Source of the DNA: Candidatus Zixiibacteriota bacterium
GTDB taxonomy: Bacteria; Blakebacterota; Blakebacteria; Blakebacterales; Blakebacteraceae
Reading direction: 5' to 3'
Assembly: GCA_030604325.1 (NCBI GenBank)
Contig: JAUVWC010000041.1
Location: forward strand, 1 to 8,090
DNA: 8,090 nucleotides
In this document: piece after piece, positions 1 through 6,913 of the stretch
Layout of the letters: the number at the start of each line of letters is the position of its first letter
Position numbering within the stretch: position 1 is the first letter of the stretch
Program-made: the position numbers and the translations under genes
Notes under the pieces: model-generated
The model's database searches: none
What the model was told of the DNA's origin: nothing
Seen by the model: the letters and a program-made list of their open reading frames with translations, nothing else

Positions 1-687
1 GCAGGCCAGCCGGCTGGCTCCCGGGTCGTCAGCGCCGAATATCGCCCAGTCCTCCTCCCTCTGACCACTCCACAGCCGGGCCTTGGCGGCCACATACGCA
101 TCCAGCACCGGGTAACGGTCAAGGTGATCGGGGGTGACGTTGAGCAGCACTCCGGTTTCAGCCCGGAAGGTATCCACCCGTTCGAGCTGGAAGGATGAAA
201 GTTCCAAAACGACCACCTCGATTTCCTCCTCATCCACGATGGTAGAGAACGCCCTTCCCAGATTGCCTCCCGGCACCGTCCGTACCCCACCAGCGGACAG
301 CATCTCGGCCGCCAGGGCGGTCGTAGTCGACTTCCCGTTGCTGCCCGTTATGGCGACGACCGCCCCCTCGAAATACCATGAGGCCACCTCCACCTCGCTC
401 ACCACTTTCAAGCCCCGCCCGAGCGCCTCCCCAGCAGGACCTCCAGTAGGATCCACCCCGGGGGAGAGCACGACCAGGTCGGCACCGTCGAGGAGGCTGT
501 GACTGTGCCCTCCCGTTTCGATGTCCACCCCTAACTGTTCCAGCCCGACTCTCTCTTCCGGACTCAGAGGCTGAGGAGCGCTATCGCTGCCCAGCACCCG
601 CGCCCCACGCCGGGCCAGCAGGCGCGCGGCAGCACGGCCCGAAACCCCCAGGCCGATTACCACCACCCGCAAACCGACAACTTCCAC
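1..687 (-). CDS. murD: UDP-N-acetylmuramoyl-L-alanine--D-glutamate ligase (MurD), 3' end cut by window
   Basis: Cytoplasmic Mur ligase that adds D-glutamate to UDP-MurNAc-L-Ala using ATP. The frame is open for 229 codons to the window edge; the family is usually about 450 residues, so roughly half is present. Seen: an N-terminal Rossmann-like GLGVSG (residues 12-17), the ATP-binding loop ITGSNGKSTT (113-122), ELSSFQLE (162-169), NVTPDHLDRY (183-192) and the lysine of YVAAKARLW (K202), which in this family is the carbamylated Mg-binding lysine. The C-terminal ligase domain is outside the window. The GTG start at 687-685 gives the normal MurD beginning, MEVVGLRVVVIG. A GAGG at 699-696 sits 8 nt upstream, inside the end of the preceding small ORF. 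That small ORF is in the same frame, separated by TGA and one GCC codon. Identity is near certain; the start is very likely. Confidence 0.95.
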   Translation of the reverse strand, partial: MEVVGLRVVVIGLGVSGRAAARLLARRGARVLGSDSAPQPLSPEERVGLEQLGVDIETGGHSHSLLDGADLVVLSPGVDPTGGPAGEALGRGLKVVSEVEVASWYFEGAVVAITGSNGKSTTTALAAEMLSAGGVRTVPGGNLGRAFSTIVDEEEIEVVVLELSSFQLERVDTFRAETGVLLNVTPDHLDRYPVLDAYVAAKARLWSGQREEDWAIFGADDPGASRLAC

Positions 688-690
688 GGC

Positions 691-837
691 TCAGTCCTCT
701 TCCCCTCCCGGGCTGGCGGCGCCCTGCGGCTCGCCTGCCCCTTCTCTCGACGGCTGGTCCACCTTGCCCGTTCCGGGCTTGGAGACCTCGCCGCCGGCCG
801 GCGGTAAAACCCTCTTGACCAGGTTGAAGTCCAGCAT
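691..837 (-). CDS. Small 48-aa ORF between mraY and murD, function unknown
   Basis: I do not recognise this protein. It starts with ATG at 837-835, 10 nt after the mraY stop, behind a strong GGGAGGG at 847-841, and ends with TGA at 693-691. The first 11 residues (MLDFNLVKRVL) could form a short amphipathic helix. The rest is rich in Pro, Gly, Glu and Ala, has no hydrophobic segment, ends in acidic GGEED, and looks disordered. By hand count about 40 of 48 third positions are G or C, like the neighbouring genes, which supports coding. mraY and murD commonly adjoin directly, so the roughly 160-nt gap is itself unusual. It may be a small protein, a leader peptide coupling mraY to murD (its end holds the murD ribosome binding site), or the remnant of a gene. 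Because it shares the murD frame, a MurD N-terminal extension across the TGA is formally possible, but murD has its own good start. Confidence 0.5.
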   Translation of the reverse strand: MLDFNLVKRVLPPAGGEVSKPGTGKVDQPSREGAGEPQGAASPGGEED

Positions 838-840
838 TTT

Positions 841-847
841 CCCTCCC
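841..847 (-). promoter_or_regulatory. Ribosome binding site of the small ORF
   Basis: GGGAGGG follows directly after the mraY TAA (850-848), with AAA between it and the ATG at 837-835. It does not overlap any coding sequence, so it is not constrained by a protein, which makes it the best single sign that the small ORF is translated. The spacing is slightly short: 4 nt from the GGAGG core. Confidence 0.6.
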
Positions 848-1939
848 TTACCGGATCTTGAACGTTGACATGCTTATCAGCGCCAGCATGATGCCGAGAA
901 TCCAGAACCGGATAACTACCTTCGACTCCGCCCAACCGAGCAGTTCGAAGTGGTGGTGTAGCGGGGCCATCTTGAAGACGCGCTTCCGGTCCCGCCATCG
1001 GTATGAAGCTACCTGGATGAGCACGGAAGCGGCCTCGATGACGAAGACCCCGCCTACGATGATCAGCAGAAACTCTTTCTTCAGCAGCAGCGCCATGCCC
1101 GCCAGCGCCCCCCCCAGGGCCATCGAGCCGGTATCACCCATGAAAACCTGTGCGGGGTGGGCGTTGAACCAGAGAAAGCCGAGGCAGGCACCTACAAGCG
1201 AGAGCGCGAAAATCGTGAGCTCCCCCGAATCGGGGAGGTAGACGATATTCAGATATTCTGCCGTATCGACGCGGCCGCTCAGGTAAGCCATCACAACGAA
1301 CGCCAGGCCGGCGATGCCAACCAACCCGATAGCCAGCCCGTCCAGACCGTCGGTGAGGTTCACCGAGTTGCTGGTGGCAGTGATTACCAGGATTACGACC
1401 GGTATGTAGAGCGGCCCGAAGGAGAACATTTTGTCCTTCACAAAGGGGATCATTGTCGCCGTGGCGTATTCGGGCGGGCCGGGAGGCCAGAATATCATGA
1501 TGAGCCCCACTACCAGCCCCAGGGTGATCTGTCCGAACAGCTTGTAGCGGACCACCAACCCCCTCGGGTAGCGCTTTACGGTTTTCAGATAGTCGTCGAT
1601 GAATCCCACCGTCCCCATCCACACCGTGCACAGGAGGATGATCCATGTGTAGCTGGTATCTAGCCTCTGCCAGAGAAGCGTGGGGATGACCACGGCGGCC
1701 ACTATCAGCAATCCTCCCATTGTCGGCGTGCCCGTCTTTATCAGGTGGGTTGTCGGACCATCGGGACGGATACGCTCGCGCAGCTGCCAGCGGGCAAGCT
1801 GGCGGATCAGCCATGAGCCCAGAAGAAAGCAGATCAGGAGCGCGGTGATCGCACCGTAGGCGGAGCGGAAGGTGATATAGCCGAAGAGCCGCATGAATCC
1901 TATCTGTTCGTTGAGGGGGAACAGGAGATGGTAGAACAT
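848..1939 (-). CDS. mraY: Phospho-N-acetylmuramoyl-pentapeptide-transferase (MraY)
   Basis: Integral membrane enzyme that transfers phospho-MurNAc-pentapeptide from UDP to undecaprenyl phosphate, giving lipid I on the inner face of the membrane. The 363-residue length is normal for the family. Seen: GTPTMGG (70-76), the aspartate pair in FIDDYLK (D115, D116), NSVNLTDGLDG (191-201), FMGDTGS with D269, the loop PLHHHFE (326-332), and about ten hydrophobic segments along the chain. The ATG start at 1939-1937 lies one base after the murF TGA (1943-1941) and 6 nt downstream of AGGAGG. A start 12 codons further upstream (1975) would overlap murF and lacks this support. It ends with TAA (850-848), followed by the small ORF and then murD. 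Identification is certain. Confidence 0.98.
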   Translation of the reverse strand: MFYHLLFPLNEQIGFMRLFGYITFRSAYGAITALLICFLLGSWLIRQLARWQLRERIRPDGPTTHLIKTGTPTMGGLLIVAAVVIPTLLWQRLDTSYTWIILLCTVWMGTVGFIDDYLKTVKRYPRGLVVRYKLFGQITLGLVVGLIMIFWPPGPPEYATATMIPFVKDKMFSFGPLYIPVVILVITATSNSVNLTDGLDGLAIGLVGIAGLAFVVMAYLSGRVDTAEYLNIVYLPDSGELTIFALSLVGACLGFLWFNAHPAQVFMGDTGSMALGGALAGMALLLKKEFLLIIVGGVFVIEAASVLIQVASYRWRDRKRVFKMAPLHHHFELLGWAESKVVIRFWILGIMLALISMSTFKIR

Positions 1940-1940
1940 C

Positions 1941-3332
1941 TCAGGCCTCCTCTCCGGCAGGTTGCGGGCCAGCATGCCGGCTGCGGATGTGGTCGACCAA
2001 CCGCTCCAGTCCTACCCGGCGGCTCCCTTTCAGGAGCACCAGATCTCCCGGCTGGAGCCTTGCCTCTAGTTCATGCCACGCTTCATCCACATCCCCGCTC
2101 AGAACCACCTGCTCCCGGGACATGCCTGCCTCACAGGCTCCCGTGACCAGTTCAGATGCGTGATCCCCCACCGCGATGAGCAACTCCACCTCGGATTCGA
2201 CGGCCTTCTGCCCCAGTCTACGGTGGGACTGTGGGGCTACCTCACCCAGTTCGAGCATATCTCCCAGTACAGCCACGCGCCGGTGAGGCTGGGCGTTATC
2301 CCAGTTGTGCAGCAGTTCCAGCGACGCGGCAGCACTCACCGGATTGGCGTTGTAGGCATCGTTGAGAATCAAGATCTCCCCTGCCTCGATTATCTCGGTC
2401 CGCCACCTTGTCCCCTCATACGACTCGAGCCCTTCCAACACCTGTTCGGGAGTGCATCCCATCGCCTTTCCCACCGCGGCGGCGGCCAGAGCGTTCACCA
2501 CGTTGTGAACACCCGGTACTTTGAGGTGAATGGTGGGGCTGCCGTTATAGCGAAAGACCGGAAAGATCCCCTTGCTGAACTCGATGATTTCTCCCCGTAC
2601 CTCAGCCTCACGGCCGAAACCAAATGTAATGGTGCGGGCCTCGGTCCTCTCCCGCATGGCTGCCACCCTGGCATCATTCGCATTCAGCACCAGGAACCCG
2701 TGCGGACCGATCGCCTCGGCCAGTTCCGCCTTGGCATCGGCCACCGCGTCCAGATCACCCAGGTACTCCAGGTGGGCGGCGCCCACGTTGGTGATAACGC
2801 CGGCGGTGGGCTCGGCAATCGAACAGAGATGGGCTATCTCGCCGGCGTGGTTCATACCCATTTCCACCACCGCGACCTCGTGCGTGCGGGCGAGCCGCAG
2901 CAGCGTGAGGGGAACGCCGATGTGGTTGTTGAGAGAGCTCTCATTGCGCAGAACCCGGTAGTGGGTTCGAAGGACGGCGGTGATCATCTCCTTCGCCGTT
3001 GTCTTCCCGTTGCTGCCGGTTACCGCTATGACGGGCAGGCCCAGCCGCTGCCGGTGGTAGAGGGCCAGCGACCCAAGCGCCTCGACAGTGTCCTCTACCG
3101 GAATGAGGGGACGACGACGCACCGCGTGTCGCTTCTGTACGGAGAGCCACTGCCGTTTCACAACCGCTGCCACAGCCCCTTTCTCCAGTGCCTCGAGGAC
3201 ATAATCGTGCCCGTCGTGGTTCTCCCCCCGAATGGCGATAAACAAATCCCCTTCCCGCACCCTGCGGCTGTCAATACTGACGCCGGTGAAGGCGGTTTCG
3301 GGTTGAAGACCTCTCAACAACGATCTGTTCAC
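1941..3332 (-). CDS. murF: UDP-N-acetylmuramoyl-tripeptide--D-alanyl-D-alanine ligase (MurF)
   Basis: Cytoplasmic ATP-dependent ligase that adds the D-Ala-D-Ala dipeptide, the last step before MraY. It has 463 residues, typical of the family. Seen: the N-terminal substrate domain beginning TGVSIDSRRVREGDLF (from residue 16), the ATP loop VTGSNGKTT (104-112), NNHIGVPLTLL (135-145), the central-domain EMGMNHAGEI, the C-terminal LNDAYNANPVS (323-333), and KGSRRVGLE (435-443). The GTG start (3332-3330) overlaps the murE TGA as GTGA, with GGAG 7 nt upstream. An in-frame TGA at 3338-3336 excludes any further upstream start, so the N-terminus is fixed. It is about ten residues shorter than in E. coli MurF before the first conserved strand. 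The stop is TGA, one base from the mraY ATG. Identification is certain. Confidence 0.98.
   Translation of the reverse strand: MNRSLLRGLQPETAFTGVSIDSRRVREGDLFIAIRGENHDGHDYVLEALEKGAVAAVVKRQWLSVQKRHAVRRRPLIPVEDTVEALGSLALYHRQRLGLPVIAVTGSNGKTTAKEMITAVLRTHYRVLRNESSLNNHIGVPLTLLRLARTHEVAVVEMGMNHAGEIAHLCSIAEPTAGVITNVGAAHLEYLGDLDAVADAKAELAEAIGPHGFLVLNANDARVAAMRERTEARTITFGFGREAEVRGEIIEFSKGIFPVFRYNGSPTIHLKVPGVHNVVNALAAAAVGKAMGCTPEQVLEGLESYEGTRWRTEIIEAGEILILNDAYNANPVSAAASLELLHNWDNAQPHRRVAVLGDMLELGEVAPQSHRRLGQKAVESEVELLIAVGDHASELVTGACEAGMSREQVVLSGDVDEAWHELEARLQPGDLVLLKGSRRVGLERLVDHIRSRHAGPQPAGEEA
1946..1951 (-). promoter_or_regulatory. Ribosome binding site deciding the mraY start
   Basis: AGGAGG lies 6 nt upstream of the ATG at 1939-1937, within the last codons of murF. 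It favours that ATG over the in-frame upstream start at 1975 and makes murF-mraY translational coupling likely. Confidence 0.75.
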
Positions 3333-4807
3333 CGATCATCTCCAGCTGTGCACTCGGCCACTGCCCGGGCAACGATCTCGCGCTCATCGAACGGGATCCG
3401 GTCTGTGCCCACGATCTGGTACTGCTCGTGTCCCTTACCCGCTATCAGGACCACATCTCCACGGCCGGCTTCGGCAACCGCAGCAGCGATGGCGGCCCGG
3501 CGGTCGGGCTCTACCGTGTAATCGGCCTCTTCGGGTATACCGGCCACTATCTCCTCGATGATCAGGTCGGGGTCTTCGCTGCGCGGGTTGTCGCTGGTGA
3601 CGATAACCCGATCGGCCCCCAGCGCGGCGATACGGCCCATAAGCGGGCGCTTGCCGCGGTCACGGTCCCCCCCGCAACCGAAGAGGACTATCAACCGGCC
3701 CGCAGCCACGTCACGGCAGGCCTGTAGTGCCACCCGCAGCGCCTCCGGTTTGTGCGCGTAGTCGAGCAGGATCGCCACTCCCTCTGGGGCCGGCAGGCGC
3801 TCCATCCTCCCCTCCACGCGCCCTATCCGGGAAAGTGCCCTTGCCGTATCGGACAAGGAGATGCCGGCTACACAGCCCACGGCGGCCGCCACCAATAGAT
3901 TCTGCACGTTGAACGCCCCGAGCAGCGGGCTGTTCACGACGGCGGAGGAACCTGCGTAGCCCAACTCGAACCGGAGCCCGTCCGAGTCGACCTCAATCGA
4001 ATCGGCCGTTACATCCGCATCGCCGTCCAGGCCCGCGGTAACCACCGGTGCTTCCACCTCCGCGGCGAGCCGGGCCCCGGCCGGGTCGTCGATGTTTATG
4101 ACCGCTGCTGCCCCCTGTTTGCGATAGCGGGTCAGCAGCATGGTTTTGGCCGCCAGGTAATCCTCCACCGACTTGTGGAAATCGAGGTGATCCCGACCCA
4201 GGTTCATGAAGCATGCCACATCGAATGCCATTCCCTCCAAACGCCCCAACGCCAGGCCGTGGCTGCTCACCTCCAGCACCGCCACCGCGTCTCCGGCGGC
4301 GAGCATATCCGCCAGTAGAGCCTGTATATCCACCGATTCCGGCGTGGTGAAAGGTGCGTCCCGGCGCTGGCCACCTACCAGATACTCGACCGTCCCGATC
4401 ATCCCCGCACCCGCCTCCTCCGTCTCAAGCAGGCCGCGGACCAGATGACCGGTCGTTGTCTTCCCGTTCGTACCGGTGATACCCACCGTGAACAGCCTTT
4501 CCCCGGGGTTGCCGTAGAAGGCGGCCGCAAGCCTGCCCATACTCCAGCGCGTGTCTTCGACCCGGATCTGGGGCAGCTCCACCTCCACCGGATGTTCTAC
4601 AAGTGCTCCCATCGCACCGGCTGCTGAGGCCTCTTCCAAATAGCTGTGTCCATCAGCTCGGCTGCCGTGGATGGCGACGAACAGGTCTCCGGCCTTGACG
4701 CGGCGGCTATCGTAAGCGATACCCTCCACCTCGAGACTCCGCAGCTGTTCCCAGCCGGTGGCCTCTTCATGCAGGCCGGCGAATTGGAGCATGGTCTCCA
4801 AACGCAT
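3329..4807 (-). CDS. murE: UDP-N-acetylmuramoyl-L-alanyl-D-glutamate--2,6-diaminopimelate ligase (MurE)
   Basis: Cytoplasmic Mur ligase adding the third stem-peptide residue. It has 492 residues, normal for the family. Seen: the N-terminal domain with YDSRRVKAGDLFVAI (32-46), the ATP loop ITGTNGKTT (110-118), EVSSHGL (179-185), NLGRDHLDFH (202-211), the likely carbamylated lysine in YLAAKTMLL (K221), GRMERL in the C-terminal domain, DNPR followed by SED (406-412), and GKGHEQYQ (457-464). In characterised MurE enzymes DNPR marks specificity for meso-diaminopimelate, whereas lysine-adding enzymes carry a different motif, so a DAP-type peptidoglycan is inferred. The ATG start (4807-4805) overlaps the last base of the penicillin-binding protein TAA (TAATG), with AGGGGGG just upstream. 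It ends in the 4-nt GTGA overlap with murF. Identification is certain. Confidence 0.98.
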   Translation of the reverse strand: MRLETMLQFAGLHEEATGWEQLRSLEVEGIAYDSRRVKAGDLFVAIHGSRADGHSYLEEASAAGAMGALVEHPVEVELPQIRVEDTRWSMGRLAAAFYGNPGERLFTVGITGTNGKTTTGHLVRGLLETEEAGAGMIGTVEYLVGGQRRDAPFTTPESVDIQALLADMLAAGDAVAVLEVSSHGLALGRLEGMAFDVACFMNLGRDHLDFHKSVEDYLAAKTMLLTRYRKQGAAAVINIDDPAGARLAAEVEAPVVTAGLDGDADVTADSIEVDSDGLRFELGYAGSSAVVNSPLLGAFNVQNLLVAAAVGCVAGISLSDTARALSRIGRVEGRMERLPAPEGVAILLDYAHKPEALRVALQACRDVAAGRLIVLFGCGGDRDRGKRPLMGRIAALGADRVIVTSDNPRSEDPDLIIEEIVAGIPEEADYTVEPDRRAAIAAAVAEAGRGDVVLIAGKGHEQYQIVGTDRIPFDEREIVARAVAECTAGDDR

Positions 4808-5502
4808 TATCCCCCCTGCCCTTTCGCGCGGGCACGCACCTGCACGGTTGAACCCGGCCGAACCTCTCTCCCAGGAGGCGGATCCTGAGTCGATACAACC
4901 CCGCTGCCTTCGACACTGAGCACCAGTCCGAGAGCGGATGCCCGGGCGGCGGCCTCGCGCAGGGTAAGGCCCTTCAGGTCAGGAACGAGGGGAGCAGGCC
5001 GGCGATGCACAACAGTGGGCGAATCGAGATGGAGTACCACCACGTGGCCCTCCTCGGTCTCCGTTAACGGTTCGGGCTGCTGGGCGAGCACTGTCGGACC
5101 ATTGCCTACATACCGAACCCGAAGGCCGCGCCTGCTCAGCGCCCTTCCCGCCTCGGCGGCCGGCCAGCGTCTCAGGTCGGGAACAAGGGGGGCGGGCTGG
5201 TCCACCACCTGGTGAACCGAAGGCTGCAGCCCCGGCAGGGGACATTCCGTATGACACATCAGGCGACGGACCGTCCGGGCGAAAATGGGGGCAGCGACCT
5301 CGCCGGCGTAGATGGGGTAGGCGGGTTCATCCACCACTACCAGCAGCAGGAACTCAGGATCGTCGGCCGGCAGGAATCCACAGAAACTCGAAATGTATGA
5401 ACCGGCTTCGTAGCTGCCGGCTACCGCCTTGCGGGCAGTACCCGTCTTACCGGCGATTTCCAGGCCGGCCACCGTCGCCCTGTCCCCGGTTCCGCTTGCC
5501 AC
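4807..5502 (-). CDS. C-terminal part of class B penicillin-binding protein (KTG motif and two PASTA domains), separated by in-frame stop
   Basis: This continues the reading frame of the upstream penicillin-binding fragment after the TAA at 5511-5509. The GTG at 5502-5500 is the first possible start. In full-gene numbering from the GTG at 6912 it covers residues 471-701. Seen: SGTGDRA before the third catalytic motif KTGT (489-492), SFCGFLPADDPE, the YPIYAGEVAAPIF segment closing the transpeptidase domain, then two PASTA repeats (about 574-630 and 640-696), each beginning PAPLVPDL. It has no signal or membrane segment, so if made alone it would stay in the cytoplasm and could not serve as a transpeptidase. 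AAGAGG lies only 2 nt before the GTG, too close for a good ribosome binding site. I read it as the second half of one gene, not an independent one. The stop TAA overlaps the murE ATG. Confidence 0.8.
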   Translation of the reverse strand: MASGTGDRATVAGLEIAGKTGTARKAVAGSYEAGSYISSFCGFLPADDPEFLLLVVVDEPAYPIYAGEVAAPIFARTVRRLMCHTECPLPGLQPSVHQVVDQPAPLVPDLRRWPAAEAGRALSRRGLRVRYVGNGPTVLAQQPEPLTETEEGHVVVLHLDSPTVVHRRPAPLVPDLKGLTLREAAARASALGLVLSVEGSGVVSTQDPPPGREVRPGSTVQVRARAKGQGG

Positions 5503-5508
5503 CGCCTC

Positions 5509-5511
5509 TTA
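5509..5511 (-). other. In-frame TAA interrupting the penicillin-binding protein gene
   Basis: The local minus-strand codons are GGG TTA TTG TAA GAG GCG GTG, read as G-L-L-stop-E-A-V. It is codon 468 counted from the GTG at 6912, and the frame before and after is identical, so it is a nonsense codon and not a frameshift. It lies about 20 codons before KTGT. A single base change from CAA, GAA or AAA would produce it. TAA is used as an ordinary stop by mraY and at the end of this same gene. Confidence 0.9.
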
Positions 5512-6912
5512 CAATAACCCCCGAAGCATGGCCGAGGTTTCCTCATGCATGACCTTCCGTATGAGCTGCGGGCCACCAACGCGGTGCCACCGCCCCCTCT
5601 CGTCCTGGATCGATCCCACCAGGTAGGGGCGCAGCAGACGGCCGCCGTTGCACACCGAGGCATATGCCATGGCGATCTGTAGTGCGGTTACGGAGAGTCC
5701 GTAGCCGATAGAGAGGCTCTCCAGTGCCGGCCCGCGCCACTCGGGCAGACGCCGGAGCAGCCCGGATGCTTCCCCAGGCAGGTCCAGGCCACTCGCCTGT
5801 CCGAAACCGAGGCCGCGGGCGTAGCGGTACATCATGTTCGGCCCCACGTGGCGGGCAATCTTCACGGTCCCCACGTTGCTCGAGTATTTCAGCACCTCGC
5901 CCAGGCTCATTCTGCCGCGCGGCCGCGTGTCACGTATCTCGGAGTCCACCACCTGGATGACCCCATTGCCGCCATCGATCGTGTCGGCGGTGGTATAGCG
6001 CCCTGAATCGAACGCGGCGGTGAAAGTGATCACCTTCAACACCGATCCCGGTTCGAAAGAATCGGTGATGGCACGGTTTCTTCGATCCTCCGGCCCGACG
6101 GTTCCCGGAGTGTTCGGGTCGAAGGTCGGCCAGTTGGCCATGGCCAGCACGGCGCCGGTGCTGGGATTGAGCACGATGGCGACTCCCCCTTTCGCACCCG
6201 ACTGCTGGATGCCGAAGGCCAACTCTTCCTCCAGCACCTCCTGCACGACCCCATCCAGGGTCAGGCGAAGAGTCATGCCGTCCAGTGGCTCTTCCCGTAC
6301 CTCCTCCATCCCCGGGATCGGAGCACCTGTTGCATCGAGCTGCTGCACGAGACGGCCCGGCCGGCCGCGAAGCTGATCCTCATACTGCAGCTCCAGCCCC
6401 TCGATGCCCTTACGGTCTACATCAGTATATCCGAGTACGTTGGCGGCAAGCTGGCGGCGCGGGTATGCACGCCGGTATTCCTCCACCACCTCCAATCCTG
6501 GAGGCAGCAGGTATGGAAGGGGCGGTTCCGTGGCCAGGTCCACCTGACGGGCTACGTAGAAGAAGCGATCGTGGCTGGTGATCTCGGCGATCCAGTGATC
6601 GCGGCTCTCTCCCACCATCAGAGTAAGCAGATCCGCGACCTCATCCCGATCCTGAACCAGGCGTGGATGCACACCTACCGTGTGGAGAAGGCGATCCCCG
6701 GCGAGCAGGTGTCCACGCCGGTCCACGATCCTCCCCCGCCGCGGTTGCAGCACCACCTCGCGGTGGTGCTGCTCTTCCGCCCTCTCCTGATAGTAGGCAT
6801 TGCGCAGCACCTGGATATCGGTGAGCCGGTATACAATACCTACCCACCCCGCAAGAAGCAGGAGGGCCAATAGCCGGAGACGTCCGCGGTGCAAGGGGGC
6901 ATCTCCTATCAC
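5509..6912 (-). CDS. ftsI: Class B penicillin-binding protein, FtsI/SpoVD type, N-terminal 467 residues before in-frame stop
   Basis: Septal (or spore-type) peptidoglycan transpeptidase that cross-links stem peptides outside the membrane. From this start the whole gene runs to 4807 with 701 coding positions, a usual size for PASTA-bearing members. Seen: one membrane anchor (residues 10-29), RGRIVDRRGHLLA, the pedestal domain with VLGYTDVDRKGIEGLE, the nucleophile motif SVLK (S290-K293), SSN (344-346) and the SIGYGLSVTALQ segment. The product stops at codon 468 before KTG, so as written it lacks the third catalytic motif and should be inactive. Conservation on both sides of the stop argues for a recent mutation, a sequence error or readthrough rather than decay. 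The GTG start lies 1 nt after the ftsL stop and 7 nt from AGGAGGG; a TTG at 6894 is the alternative. FtsI and SpoVD cannot be told apart from one copy; position after ftsL favours the division enzyme. Confidence 0.9.
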   Translation of the reverse strand: MIGDAPLHRGRLRLLALLLLAGWVGIVYRLTDIQVLRNAYYQERAEEQHHREVVLQPRRGRIVDRRGHLLAGDRLLHTVGVHPRLVQDRDEVADLLTLMVGESRDHWIAEITSHDRFFYVARQVDLATEPPLPYLLPPGLEVVEEYRRAYPRRQLAANVLGYTDVDRKGIEGLELQYEDQLRGRPGRLVQQLDATGAPIPGMEEVREEPLDGMTLRLTLDGVVQEVLEEELAFGIQQSGAKGGVAIVLNPSTGAVLAMANWPTFDPNTPGTVGPEDRRNRAITDSFEPGSVLKVITFTAAFDSGRYTTADTIDGGNGVIQVVDSEIRDTRPRGRMSLGEVLKYSSNVGTVKIARHVGPNMMYRYARGLGFGQASGLDLPGEASGLLRRLPEWRGPALESLSIGYGLSVTALQIAMAYASVCNGGRLLRPYLVGSIQDERGRWHRVGGPQLIRKVMHEETSAMLRGLL

Positions 6913-6913
6913 C

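Noticed and set aside
134..502. 122-codon plus-strand frame opposite murD
   Set aside because: It is antisense to MurD, which is open in its own frame with all expected motifs; the Ser/Thr/Pro-rich product has no support.
657..998. 113-codon minus-strand frame across the mraY-murD gap
   Set aside because: It overlaps the certain mraY end and the murD start in a different frame and is Arg/Pro-rich like other shadows; the 48-codon ORF with its ribosome binding site is the better reading.
1134..1814. 226-codon minus-strand frame inside mraY
   Set aside because: It overlaps mraY in another frame and shows none of the hydrophobic or motif pattern of a real protein; mraY explains the region.
848..1975. 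MraY starting 12 codons upstream at 1975
   Set aside because: It would overlap murF by 35 bases, whereas the ATG at 1939 has AGGAGG 6 nt upstream and gives the usual MraY N-terminus.
2073..3521. 482-codon plus-strand open frame opposite murF
   Set aside because: It lies antisense to the unmistakable MurF and the end of MurE, has no recognisable motif, and reads as a low-information shadow common in GC-rich DNA.
5509..5511. Genome-wide reassignment of TAA, or selenocysteine/pyrrolysine insertion
   Set aside because: TAA is the normal stop of mraY and of the penicillin-binding protein itself, and selenocysteine and pyrrolysine use TGA and TAG, not TAA.
5490..5520. Frameshift or programmed frameshifting as the cause of the split penicillin-binding protein
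   Set aside because: The frames before and after the TAA are the same, so no frame change is needed; only a stop codon separates them.
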